Position numbers and translations under genes: made by a program
Shown here: piece after piece, positions 20,983 through 33,507 of the stretch
Numbering within the stretch: position 1 is the first letter of the stretch
Layout: every line of letters starts with the position of its first letter
The notes under the pieces: generated by a model
Database searches by the model: none
The model's input: only the letters and a program-made list of their open reading frames with translations
What the model was told of the DNA's origin: nothing
DNA from: Cardiocondyla obscurior
Taxonomy: Eukaryota; Arthropoda; Insecta; Hymenoptera; Formicidae
Reading direction: 5' to 3'
DNA: 64,000 nt
NCBI RefSeq assembly: GCF_019399895.1
Contig: NW_027228789.1
Coordinates: 2,501-66,500, forward strand

Positions 20983-21502
20983 TTATCATTAATTACCTCT
21001 AAAACTCTTTTGAGATTAAACACAAAAAACAGATTTACTCATTGTTTAATCAATTAAATTACAAGAAAACTTTGTCCGTAAAAAGTACAATAAATAAGCA
21101 ATTATTTTAATGAAATTCAGTTTCAATTTTATTTGTTATAACATTGATTCTATTCCGAACAAAATCAGTGACGTTCTTGGCAATTCCCGAGCTATCGCCG
21201 GTGTATGCAAATAGGCTCAAAAATAAATAAGGAGATCGGCTTGCGTCGTAGAACCGAGGCATCTGAGGCGAGAGTAAAACAAAGCGTAGTGTTCCCCGAG
21301 ATGCAACACGACGTGACAGTAGTATTTATCTAGAAAACTGGACAACCATGCGACTTAAAAGCAAATTTAAAGCAGAATTCGATTCTGCCGAAAATTAACG
21401 AACCAACGGTTAAACTAGCGCGTCTTATACTATACAAAAATAGACATTATTGTAATAACTTTTTTTAATAAATCATCTACTGTATTACAAAAAAATAGCG
21501 TT
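20983..21502. other. Unassigned AT-rich sequence right of element C
   Basis: 520 bp between the target duplication of element C and the recognisable integrase remnant. No open frame of note and no match to other repeats of the window seen. Confidence 0.35.
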
Positions 21503-22325
21503 AAAAATGCAATCTTATTTTTATACGATGTAGTAAAAGAAATCAGCATTTTCGATTTTTCAATCACTAAAGGAAACGTCGGTAACATACTTTGAAAAAC
21601 CGTTGATAAGTACTTTGACGATACATTCCAAGGAATGGAAACAACAATTACAATTTGTCTAAATAAAATTGTTTTACCTTTTGAAAACCGTCGAGAAAAT
21701 ATAAAAAAGTATTACGCTTCTTTTCTCAAAGGCCATAAAAAAGTTACAAAAATTTTTAGACTAATCCGCAAAAAATATACGTGGCCGCAACTAAAGCGCG
21801 ACTTAGAGTGAGTAATTAGGTATTGCAATAACTATAAAAAAAAAACTTATTTGTGTTAAAGCCAAACAACCAATGGTACTTACAAACACCCCCGACAATG
21901 CATTTAATATAATATCTATAGACATGGGTCTATTACCGGTGTTAGAAAACGGAAACGCGTATATATTCAACTATACAAGATTTACTAACAAAATATTTTG
22001 TTGCAATACCATTGCAAAAATTCGGCGTTTTAGACGTTGCAGATGCGCTAATAATAAATTTACATGCGTGTATGGTGCTTCAAAAGCCCTGCTATCAGAT
22101 CAAAAAAATCACTTTTTAAATAGCCTAATGCGAGCCATAGCGAGAAAATTTAGAAATCCACTTACAAAACCACAGCCTACCGATCACAGTCTAATGGTTT
22201 GGTAGAACAAGCTTTCCATGTTTTATGGAAATACTTAAAGCAAATGTTGAAGAAAAATTAAATTGAGATAAACACCTCGAACTTCCAAATTTTTCTTATA
22301 ACACCAGTGTTCACGAATGCATTGG
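21503..22325 (+). pseudogene. Decayed Ty3/Gypsy integrase (pol fragment)
   Basis: A 21503-21811 frame (one TGA at about 21592) carries the zinc-binding N-terminal part of integrase: GHKKVTKIF, then IRKKYTWPQLKRDL. The catalytic core follows with frame changes: ISIDMGLLPV (first Asp), VYGASKALLSDQ and NHFLNSLMRAIARKF (second Asp), then a frame with GLVEQAFHVLWKYLKQ (catalytic Glu) and FSYNTSVHE. These are the integrase landmarks of Ty3/Gypsy elements. Reverse transcriptase and RNase H are absent upstream. The 3' end stops at element D and does not resume after it, so a rearrangement as well as insertion is likely. Confidence 0.75.
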
Positions 22326-22429
22326 TGTTACGTCCCGGTAGTCGCGGACGTCTAAGACGGATTCGGACCACGGGCCTAGGCAATGAAATTGCGATATTTT
22401 GACCGGGTAAAAACTGGATTTATTCCGCG

Positions 22430-23153
22430 GAAATTCTTTGATAATTTATAACAATTATGGTAGGTTTGTTATCCAAGTACGGCTGTTCAATTGGATTTGC
22501 TTAAGGTAATACGCAAGCGTACGCGGACGAAGTCAGTAATAGGGTGTCCGGTTCTACGCATACGCCGTTCACAAAAAAGGAGACGCGTAATTTTCTGTTT
22601 GAAGTAACGATATCTGGTCTCACATCAAGCGTAGGCTAATTAAAAATTAATCTAATTGAATCTTTGGAATAAACGCGAGCAGGTATCCGTACACGAAAAT
22701 GTCGTTGACACATTTATTAAAATGAATTGAATGGTAGTCAGACTTTTTATAAATATTTTGACGGGATTATTCTGTAGAGAGATTTGATCATTGCTGAGAT
22801 TTAAATACCAAGAAAAATTACGATGGACTAACCAGCAATGATCGCAATTTAAATAAGGTTTAAAACACTTTAATGTTAATCTGCAACTGTAACATTTTTG
22901 TAAAACGCGAAACGTTCCAAAACAAAGGTAATAATTAGTAACAAGAGTAAAATTACCTTTGAGTCTATCGACGTTAACTGCACAAAATAGGCAATAAATA
23001 TTACGAGTTTCGCGGTAACGCCTGTACAATTCATGTACGCAAAGACCGGTTTCCAATCACTCGATTCGCGTTAAATTTAATAAAGCAGTGTAACAAATAT
23101 TATTAACGCGTTGTGGGGTACGTTGACTGAAAGAGCACATTATTCATCTTAGG
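22430..23153 (-). pseudogene. ORF2 of element D, cysteine-rich protein
   Basis: Best open piece is 22652-23056 (134 codons): YCLFCAVNVDRLKGNF, YYLCFG, KCYSCRLTLKCF, NCDHCWLVHRNFSWYLNLS and NPVKIFIKSLTTI. It is open across the point where B and C have a stop after LTT, which links the two halves of ORF2 into one frame. The N-terminal start (ATG-TGC near 23140) is separated by stops, and the segment with the ECSNC pair is deleted downstream. Confidence 0.55.
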
Positions 23154-23506
23154 ATAGTATAAAATAAAAACACGTATTCAAAATAAGAGTCTAGACGCTA
23201 TTTATAAAAATGCATGCAATGCGGTAAAGGTAGGGTTGACATCACGACATTCACAGCAAGAGTCAGGATAAAAAGGTAAAAGTAAGCTTTTAAGTTAAGT
23301 GCTCGCTAAAAGAATCAAACACGCAACCTTCACAGCAGAAGTTAGGGTAAAAAGGTAGATTTTGGTATTTTGGGTTTAAGTGCTAGCAATGCGGTAGATA
23401 AAAGATCAAGCACAACCCTCACAGCAGAAAGTAGGGTAAAAAAGTAAAGTAAAGTATTTGTTAGGTTTAAGTGAATACAAATAAATTTGGGATAATTTCA
23501 ACAGAA

Positions 23507-23821
23507 TTAAGAGCGAGAGTTATTTGTACTTACCCATTTCAGATATTTAAACTGCGTTGCTTTTGATTGTCTTCGCTGCGTTTCGATATACTCGGCGTCG
23601 CAATGCACGTTCTTCTCCTGGGGTGGATTCTCGTAAACCCTCCTGTGTGAAACGTCTTTTGGAATGTCTGCTGGGCTTGGCTTTCTCATGATAAAAGTGA
23701 TTGGCGTCAAGTGGTAGTGCGGGCGTACGTCGTTCGAATGTCGGGTTAAAGCGTGATTTTACGCGGTTATCTTTTAAATCTGATATTTTCGACCGCCGCA
23801 GCGGATTTTAGAATTTGTCAT
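23507..23821 (-). pseudogene. ORF1 of element D
   Basis: ATG at 23819-23821 gives Met-Thr-Asn-Ser-Lys as in copy B, supporting that start. Two stops interrupt the N-terminal part. The distal part reads LTPITFIMRKPSPADIPKDV, then YENPPQ and HCDAEYIETQRRQSKATQ. It ends with a Leu-Lys-Trp followed by GTAAGTAC as in copy C. About 100 residues in full. Confidence 0.5.
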
Positions 23822-24574
23822 AAAGTTTTACAAAAATATTATAATATTAAATAAAATTAATAAAAATCTTAGAATAAAAGCGTGCAGTGCAACTGCACCA
23901 CTTCTAACACTAAAATGCCTGTTAAATTGATTTTTCAAAACGTGCAGTGCGGCTGCACCGAAATTAATTGTCAATCACACAGGGTCTTTGAGATATTGTT
24001 AATAATTAAAATTGTGAAACAATTGCAATTGGAATAAAGCAGGAGATTTAAGATGTCATTAAAGTTACCACAAGAATTAAAACATTTAAAATATAATTTT
24101 AAATTTTACGTTACACTACTGGTTACAATTATAAAGTATTGAATATAGAAGTTAAATTTATTTCGTTAGACTTATGTCGTTAATTTATTAGACCCGCACG
24201 CGGTATAAACTCTCTTGGAAGAGAGATTTGATTGAAAGAGAAAAATTTGAAGTCAGGATTAGAACTGTCGCTTCGGTGAGACTGAGCTCCGGACTTTACC
24301 GGCGCTGTTTTTCATCTAGCGCTTGGGTGGTAATGGAAGTTGGTAGTGGGAGTAGCGGCGTTCGGCGCTGCAAGTCGCATGGAAGTGGAAACCTTTTTTG
24401 GCGTGAATAAAGTTAAACTACTAGATATAAGTCGGCGCAACTAATGCTGTACTACACACGAGTAAAGCAATATAAATTTATATATGTTTTATATGTATAA
24501 GTAATAATTAATGTTTTAATGTATTTGCAAAAATATATTTATAAAAAATATATATTATTTGGCTGGACATAACA

Positions 24575-24918
24575 AAATATACATATTATATTTTTAGTAT
24601 TAAAAAAAAAAGGAAAAATTTAAGATTGAATTTGTTAATACTGTAAACATACTCTAAACATTTCTTAAACAATTTTTGTAAATTATGTTTAAAAATTATC
24701 AGTTAAAATAATAGAGAAACTGAGCTTATTATGTGAGTCATAATTTTGAGTCATAATAAAACATCATTTTGAACCAAAACCAGATTTTAAAAACAATAAC
24801 AAAATTTGTTACCATATAAAAAACTAAAATTAAACTTACATAAACCAATTTAAAACTCTGAAATTAAATAAGGATTAACAAAGACGAAACCACTTCTTTT
24901 TATTGCTCTAAAATGGTA
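24575..24918. other. AT-rich spacer
   Basis: 344 bp of A/T-dominated sequence between element D and the MITE. No ORF, repeat or motif recognised. Confidence 0.4.
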
Positions 24919-25472
24919 TACAGGGTGTCCCAAAGTCATGTAGAAAAACATTGGAACTAAGTAGATTTCGTTATTTTAAGAAGAAAAGTTTTTTACCATT
25001 TTTTATTCCGAGTAATATTAAGCTAGATAATAATTATTAAAAATTATATTCTTTGAGCGGAACTTACTGCTCCCCACACCGCGCGGAGACGCTTTATCTA
25101 TCGGTAGTCCCCAATCCTTGCGTTCTCGATCATCGATAAAAAAAACGAAAGCGCGCGAAGCAAGACAGGCGGTTACGATCGGCCCGCCTAGATAAACTGG
25201 TCTAAACCAGAAATCAAAAAAAAGCGACAACGCGTAACAATACAAAAAAAATTATCGATGATCAAAAAAGCAAGGACTGGGGACTACCGACGGATAAAGC
25301 GTTTCCGCGCGGTGTGAGAAACAGTAAGATCCGCCCAAAAAATCTAATTTTTAATAATTTTTATCTCGTTTAATATTAATCAAAATAAAAAATGATTAAG
25401 GACGTTTCGTCTTAAAATAACGACATCTACATAATTTTAAAGTCTGTCTACATGACTTTGGGACACCCTGTA
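24919..25472. mobile_element. Foldback MITE with CAGGGTGTCCCAAA ends
   Basis: A 550 bp element (24921-25470) flanked by TA at both sides. The ends CAGGGTGTCCCAAAGTCATG and its reverse complement are perfect for at least 23 bp, and most of the two halves (24921 to about 25145, and about 25247 to 25470) are inverted copies of each other around a ~100 bp centre. CAGGGTGTCCCAAA ends are common in arthropod MITEs. The TA duplication is compatible with a Tc1/mariner-type mobiliser. It has no transposase; the 75-codon minus frame is a chance product. Confidence 0.8.
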
Positions 25473-25679
25473 TAAGCAGTACTAAAAACCACAAGCAACC
25501 ATTACCTATCTCGCGCTTGCTCTCTAGTAAAAAGCTTAAAAAAATTCTCAAAAATTTTCTTGTAAAATTTACAAAGTTCTTAAGCTCTAAGCTTTTAGAT
25601 AATTTTATAAGGTTTATAAAGAATTACAAATTAAAATACGCATATTGTAAATTCGTTAAAATATAAAACCAACTTTAAT
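25473..25679. other. AT-rich spacer before the satellite
   Basis: About 200 bp of AT-rich sequence with AAGCTT/AAGCTTAA-like words; nothing recognised. Confidence 0.35.
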
Positions 25680-25885
25680 AATACGGACTTATTTCAAGTT
25701 TTTTGTTTTCACCAGTATGCAAAATATTGCAAAAAAACAAAATAAATATTTTTAAAATCTGGCAACGTAATATTGTGCGCAACTTGAAAAAAATGTATAC
25801 AAGTTTATTTTGAGCATTTCACTTTTACCAGTAGCAGAAATATAACTAAAAACAAAAAAAAACTTTCAAAAATTTTGCAACGTAG
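25680..25885 (+). repeat. Left edge of satellite: diverged monomers lacking the CRE
   Basis: About two worn units. GTGCGCAACTTGAAAAAAAT and the CACTTTTACCAGTAGC segment match the monomers at the opposite edge (57.4-58.2 kb) rather than the core. The first TGACGTCA appears at about 25896. The same older type at both edges in the same orientation suggests the core expanded inside an older array. Confidence 0.7.
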
Positions 25886-28800
25886 AATTGTGCAGTGACG
25901 TCAGCAAATGTTTTCATGACCATTTTCAGCGTTCTACTCCCACCAAAAAAAAAGATATTAACGAAAAACGAAAAAGAAATTTTTCAAAATATGACTACGT
26001 GACGTCGTGCGGTGACGTCAGCAGATGCCCACGTGACTATTTTTAGCGTCCTATTCCCTCCAAAGGCAAAGATATTGACGAAAAACAAAAAAAAAATTTT
26101 AAAAATCTGATTACGTGACGTCGTGCAGTGACGTCAGCAGATGCCCACGTGACCAATTTTATCGTCTTACCCTTTCCAAAAGCGAAAATATTGACGAAAA
26201 ACGAAAAAGAAATTTTGAAAATCTGACCACGTGACGTCGTGCGGTGACGTCAGCAGATGCCCACGTGACCATTTTTGCGTCCTACTTTTTCCAGAAGCGA
26301 AGATATTGACGAAAAACAAAAAAATTTTTGAAAATCTGACCACGTGACGTCGTGCGGTGACGTCAGCAGATGCCCACGTGACCATTTTTGCGTCCTACTT
26401 TTTCCAGAAGCGAAGATATTGACGAAAAACGAAAAAAATTTTGAAAATCTGACCACGTGACGTCGTGCGGTGACGTCAGCAGATGCCCACGTGACCATTT
26501 TTAGCGTCCTACCCCCAAGGGCAAAGATATTGACAAAAACGAAAAAAAATTTTTGAAAATCTGACCACGTGACGTCGTGCGGTGACGTCAGCAGATGCCC
26601 ACGTGACCATTTTTAGCGTCCTACCTCCTCCAGGGGCGAAGATATTGACGAAAAACAAAAAAAATTTTTGAAAATCTGACCACGTGACGTCGTGCGGTGA
26701 CGTCAGCAGATGCCCACGTGACCATTTTTAGCGTCCTACTTTTTCCAGGGGCGAAGATATTGACAAAAACGAAAAAAATTTTTGAAAATCTGACCACGTG
26801 ACGTCGTGCGGTGACGTCAGCAGATGCCCACGTGACCATTTTTAGCGTCCTACCTTCTCCAGGGGCGAAGATATTGACGAAAAACGAAAAAAAATTTTTG
26901 AAAATTTGACCACGTGACGTCGTGCGGTGACGTCAGCAGATGCCCACGTGACCATTTTTAGCGTCCTACCCTCTCCAAAGGCGAAGATATTGACGAAAAA
27001 CGAAAAAAAATTTTTGAAAATCTGACCACGTGACGTCGTGCGGTGACGTCAGCAGATGCCCACGTGACCATTTTTAGCGTCCTACTCTCTCCAGGGGCGA
27101 AGATATTGACAAAAAACGAAAAAGAAATTTTTGAAAATCTGACCACGTGACGTCGTGCGGTGACGTCAGCAGATGCCCACGTGACCATTTTTAGCGTCCT
27201 ACCCCCTCCAGGGGCAGAGATATTAACAAAAAACAAAAGAAAAATTTTTGAAAATCTGACCACGTGACGTCGTGCGGTGACGTCAGCAGATGCCCACGTG
27301 ACCATTTTTAGCGTCTTACCTTCTCCAAAAGCGAAAATATTGACGAAAACGAAAAATTTTTGAAAATCTGACCACGTGACGTCGTGCGGTGACGTCAGCA
27401 GATGCCCACGTGACCATTTTTGCGTCCTATTTTTCCAGAAGCGAAGATATTGACGAAAAACAAAAAAAAATTTTTGAAAATCTGACCACGTGACGTCGTG
27501 CGGTGACGTCAGCAGATGCCCACGTGACCATTTTTAGCGTCCTACCCTCCAGAGGCAAAGATATTGACGAAAAACGAAAAAAAATTTTTGAAAATCTGAC
27601 CACGTGACGTCGTGCGGTGACGTCAGCAGATGCCCACGTGACCATTTTTAGCGTCCTACCCTCTTCAGGGGCGAAGATATTGACAAAAAACAAAAAAATT
27701 TTTGAAAATCTGACCACGTGACGTCGTGCGGTGACGTCAGCAGATGCCCACGTGACCATTTTTAGCGTCCCACCTTTTCCAAGGGCGAAGATATTGACAA
27801 AAAACGAAAAAGAAATTTTTGAAAATCTGACCACGTGACGTCGTGCGGTGACGTCAGCAGATGCCCACGTGACCATTTTTAGCGTCCTACCCCCTCCAGG
27901 AACGAAGATATTGACAAAAAACAAAAAAATTTTTGAAAATCTGACCACGTGACGTCGTGCGGTGACGTCAGCAGATGCCCACGTGACCATTTTTAGCGTC
28001 CTACTTTTTCCAGGGGCGAAGATATTGACGAAAAACGAAAAAGAAATTTTTGAAAATCTGACCACGTGACGTCGTGCGGTGACGTCAGCAGATGCCCACG
28101 TGACCATTTTTAGCGTCCTACCTTCTCCAGGGGCGAAGATATTGACAAAAACGAAAAAAATTTTTGAAAATCTGACCACGTGACGTCGTGCGGTGACGTC
28201 AGCAGATGCCCACGTGACCATTTTTAGCGTTCTACCTTCACCAGAAGCAAAGATATTGACAAAAACAAAAAAATTTTTGAAAATCTGACCACGTGACGTC
28301 GTGCGGTGACGTCAGCAGATGCCCACGTGACCATTTTCAGCGTTCTACTTTCTCCAGAAACAGAAATATTGACAAAAAACAAAAAAAATTTTGAAAATCT
28401 GACCACGTGACGTCGTGCGGTGACGTCAGCAGATGCCCACGTGACCATTTTTAGCGTCCTACCCCCTCCAAAGGCGAAGATATTGACGAAAAACGAAAAA
28501 AAAATTTTTGAAAATCTGACCACGTGACGTCGTGCGGTGACGTCAGCAGATGCCCACGTGACCATTTTTAGCGTTTTACTCTCTCCAGGGGCGAAGATAT
28601 TGACGAAAAACGAAAAAGAAATTTTTGAAAATCTGACCACGTGACGTCGTGCGGTGACGTCAGCAGATGCCCACGTGACCATTTTTAGCGTCCTACCTCT
28701 CCAGGGGCAGAGATATTGACAAAAACAAAAAAAATTTTTGAAAATCTGACCACGTGACGTCGTGCGGTGACGTCAGCAGATGCCCACGTGACCATTTTTA

Positions 28801-31800
28801 GCGTCTTACCCTCTCCAAAGCGAAAATATTGACGAAAACGAAAAAGAAATTTTTGAAAATCTGACCACGTGACGTCGTGCGGTGACGTCAGCAGATGCCC
28901 ACGTGACCATTTTTGCGTCCTACTTTTTCCAGAAGCGAAGATATTGACGAAAAACAAAAAAATTTTTGAAAATCTGACCACGTGACGTCGTGCGGTGACG
29001 TCAGCAGATGCCCACGTGACCATTTTTAGCGTCCTACCCTCCAGAGGCAAAGATATTGACGAAAAACGAAAAAAAAATTTTTGAAAATCTGACCACGTGA
29101 CGTCGTGCGGTGACGTCAGCAGATGCCCACGTGACCATTTTTAGCGTCCTACCCTCTTCAGGGGCGGAGATGTTGACAAAAAACATAAAAGTAATTTTTA
29201 AAAATCTGACCACGTAACGTCGTGCGGTGACGTCAGCAGATGCCCACGTGACCATTTTTAGCGTTTACCTTTTCCAAGGGCGAAGATATTGACAAAAAAC
29301 GAAAAAAAATTTTTGAAAATCTGACCACGTGACGTCGTGCGGTGACGTCAGCAGATGCCCACGTGACCATTTTTAGCGTTCTACCCTCCAGGAACGGATA
29401 TTGACGAAAAACAAAAAAGAATTTTTTGAAAATCTGACCACGTGACGTCGTGCGGTGACGTCAGCAAATGCCCACGTGACCATTTTTAGCGTTTTACCCT
29501 TTTCAGGGGCGGAGATATTGACGAAAAACGAAAAAAAAATTTTTTTTAATCTGACCACGTGACGTCGTGCGGTGACGTCAGCAGATGCCCATGTGACCAT
29601 TTTCAGCGTTCTACCTTCACCAGAAGCAAAGACATTGACAAAAAACGAAAAAAAATTTTTGAAAATCTGACCACGTGACGTCGTGCGGTGACGTCAGCAG
29701 ATGCCCACGTGACCATTTTTAGCGTTCTACCCTCCAGGAACGGAGATATTGACGAAAAACAAAAAAATTTTTGAAAATCTGACCACGTGACGTCGTGCGG
29801 TGACGTCAGCAGATGCCCACGTGACCATTTTTAGCGTCCTACCTTTTCCAGGGGCGAAGATATTGACGAAAAACAAAAAAAAATTTTTTGAAAATCTGAC
29901 CACGTGACATCGTGCGGTGACGTCAGCAGATGCCCACGTGACCATTTTTAGCGTCCTACCCCTCCAGGGCGAAGATATTGACGAAAAACAAAAAAAAATT
30001 TTTTGAAAATCTGACCACGTGACATCGTGCGGTGACGTCAGCAGATGCCCACGTCATTATTTTTAGCGTCCTGCCTCCTCCAAAAGCGGAGATGTTGACA
30101 AAAAACGAAAAAGAAATTTTTGAAAATCTGACCACGTGACGTCGTGCGGTGACGTCAGCAGATGCCCACGTGACCATTTTTAGCGTCCTACCCTCCAGGA
30201 ACGAAGATATTGACGAAAAACAAAAAAATTTTTGAAAATCTGACCACGTGACGTCGTGCGGTGACGTCAGCAGATGCCCACGTGACCATTTTTAGCGTCC
30301 TACTTTCTTCAGGGGCGAAGATATTGACAAAAAACGAAAAAAAATTTTTGAAAATCTGACCACGTGACGTCGTGCGGTGACGTCAGCAGATGCCCACGTG
30401 ACCATTTTTAGCGTCCTACCCCCTCCAGAAACGAAGATATTGACGAAAAACGAAAAAGAAATTTTTGAAAATCTGACCACGTGACGTCGTGCGGTGACGT
30501 CAGCAGATGCCCACGTGACCATTTTTAGCGTCCTATTCCCTTCAGGGCGAAGATATTGACAAAAACAAAAAAATTTTTGAAAATCTGACCACGTGACGTC
30601 GTGCGGTGACGTCAGCAGATGCCCACGTGACCATTTTTAGTGTCCTACCTTCTCCAGGGGCGAAGATATTGACGAAAAACAAAAAAGAAATTTTTGAAAA
30701 TCTGACCACGTGACGTCGTGCGGTGACGTCAGCAGATGCCCACGTGACCATTTTTAGCGTATTACCCCCTCTTGGGGCGAAGATATTGACAAAAAACAAA
30801 GAAAAAATTTTTGAAAATCTGACCACTTTACGTCGTGCGGTGACGTCAGCAGATTCCCACGCGACCATTTTTAGCGTCCTACCCTCCAGGGGCAAGATAT
30901 TGACAAAAAACAAAAAAAAATTTTTGAAAATCTGACCACGTGACGTCGTGCGGTGACGTCAGCAGATGCCCACGTGACCATTTTTAGCGTCCTACCCTCT
31001 CAAAGGCGAAAATATTGACGAAAACGAAAAAGAAATATTTGAAAATCTGACCACGTGACGTCGTGCGGTGACGTCAGCAGATGCCCACGTGACCATTTTT
31101 AGCGTCCTACTTTTTCCAGAAGCGAAGATATTGACGAAAAACGAAAAAAAATTTTTGAAAATCTGACCACGTGACGTCGTGCGGTGACGTCAGCAGATGC
31201 CCACGTGACCATTTTTAGCGTTCTACCCCTTCAGGAACGAAGATATTGACGAAAAACAAAAAAAAATTTTTGAAAATATGACCACTTGACGTCGTGCGGT
31301 GACGTCAGCAGATGCCCACGTGACCATTTTTAGCGTCCTACCTCCTCCAGGGGCGGAGATATTGACGAAAAACAAAATAGAAGTTTTTAAAAATCTGACG
31401 ACGTGACGTCGTGCGGTGACGTCAGAACATGTTCACGTGACCATTTTTAGCGTTCTACCTTTCCAGAAGCAAAGATATTGACAAAAACAAAAAAAATTTT
31501 TGAAAATCTGACCACGTGACGTCGTGCGGTGACGTCAGCAGATGCCCACGTGACCATTTTCAGCGTCCTATTTTCTCAGAGGCAGAAATATTGACAAAAA
31601 CGAAAAAAATTTTTGAAAATCTGACCACGTGACGTCGTGCGGTGACGTCAGCAGATGCCCACGTGACCATTTTTAGCGTCCTACTTTTCCAGGGGCAAAG
31701 ATATTGACAAAAACAAAAAAATTTTTGAAAATCTGACCACGTGACGTCGTGCGGTGACGTCAGCAGATGCCCACGTGACCATTTTCAGCGTTCTACCTTC

Positions 31801-33507
31801 ACCAGAAGCAAAGATATTGACAAAAACAAAAAAATTTTTGAAAATCTGACCACGTGACGTCGTGCGGTGACGTCAGCAGATGCCCACGTGACCATTTTCA
31901 GCGTTCTATTTTCTCAGAGGCAGAAATATTGACAAAAAACAAAAAAAATTTTTGAAAATCTGACCACGTGACGTCGTGCGGTGACGTCAGCAGATGCCCA
32001 CGTGACCATTTTCAGCGTTCTATTTTCATCAGAGGCAGAAATATTGACAAAAACGAAAAAAATTTTTGAAAATCTGACCACGTGACGTCGTGCGGTGACG
32101 TCAGCAGATGCCCACGTGACCATTTTTAGCGTTCTACCTCCAGAAGCAAAGATATTGACAAAAAACGAAAAAAATTTTTGAAAATCTGACCACGTGACGT
32201 CGTGCGGTGACGTCAGCAGATGCCCACGTGACTATTTTTAGCGTCCGACCTCTTCCAGGGGCGAAGATATTGACGAAAAACGAAAAAAATTTTTGAAAAT
32301 CTGACCACGTGACGTCGTGCGGTGACGTCAGCAGATGCCCACGTGACCATTTTTAGCGTCCTTCTTTTTTCAAAGGCAAAGATATTGACGAAAAACGAAA
32401 AAAAATTTTTGAAAATCTGACCACGTGACGTCGTGCGGTGACGTCAGCAGATGCCCACGTGACCATTTTTGCGTCCTATTCTCACCAGAAGCGAAGATAT
32501 TGAAAAACGAAAAAAAATTTTTAAAATCTGACCACGTGACGTCGTGCGGTGACGTCAGCAGATGCCCACGTGACCATTTTTAGCGTCCTACCCCCTTCAG
32601 GGGCAAAATATTGACGAAAAACAAAAAAATTTTTGAAAATCTGACCACGTGACGTCGTGCGGTGACGTCAGCAGATGCCCACGTGACCATTTTTAGCGTC
32701 CTATTCCCTTCAGGGGCGAAGATATTGACAAAAACAAAAAAAATTTTTGAAAATCTGACCACGTGACGTCGTGCGGTGACGTCAGCAGATGCCCACGTGA
32801 CCATTTTCAGCGTTCTACCTTCACCAGAAGCAGAGATATTGACAAAAACGAAAAAAATTTTTGAAAATCTGACAACGTACGTCGTGCGGTGACGTCAGCA
32901 GATGCCCACGTGACCATTTTTAGCGTCCTATTTTCACCAGACGCAAAGATATTGACAAAAAACAAAAAAAAAATTTTTGAAAATCTGACAACGTGACGTC
33001 GTGCGGTGACGTCAGCAGATGCCCACGTGACCATTTTTAGCGTTTTACCCTTTCCAGGAACGAAGATATTGACGAAAAACGAAAAAAAATTTTTTGAAAA
33101 TCTGACCACGTGACGTCGTGCGGTGACGTCAGCAGATGCCCACGTGACCATTTTTAGCGTCCTACCTTCTCCAGAAGCGAAAGATATTGACGAAAAACAA
33201 AAAAATTTTTGAAAATCTGACTACGTGAAGTCGTGCGGTGACGTCAGCAGATGCCCACGTGACCATTTTTAGCGTCTTACCCTTTCCAGGAACGAAGATA
33301 TTGACGAAAAACGAAAAAAAAATTTTTGAAAGTCTGACCACGTGACGTCGTGCGGTGACGTCAGCAGATGCCCACGTGACCATTTTTAGCGTCCTATTCT
33401 TTCCAGAAGCGAAGATATTGACGAAAAACGAAAAAAATTTTTGAAAATCTGACCACGTGACGTCGTGCGGTGACGTCAGCAGATGCCCACGTGACCATTT
33501 TTAGCGT

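Larger units (their letters stand above)
22326..24574 (-). mobile_element. TGTTACG element, copy D
   Basis: A reversed copy of 2249 bp: starts TGTTACGTCCCGGTAGTCGC, ends GGCTGGACATAACA (one change in the terminal motif). It carries the palindrome TATAAATTTATAT near 24473, one GC-rich module near 24355-24385, two TGCAG motifs (about 23885 and 23945) and both ORFs. It lacks ~150 bp of the ORF2 C-terminal half relative to C. Flanks TTGG and AAAT do not match, so no target duplication remains. Confidence 0.7.
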
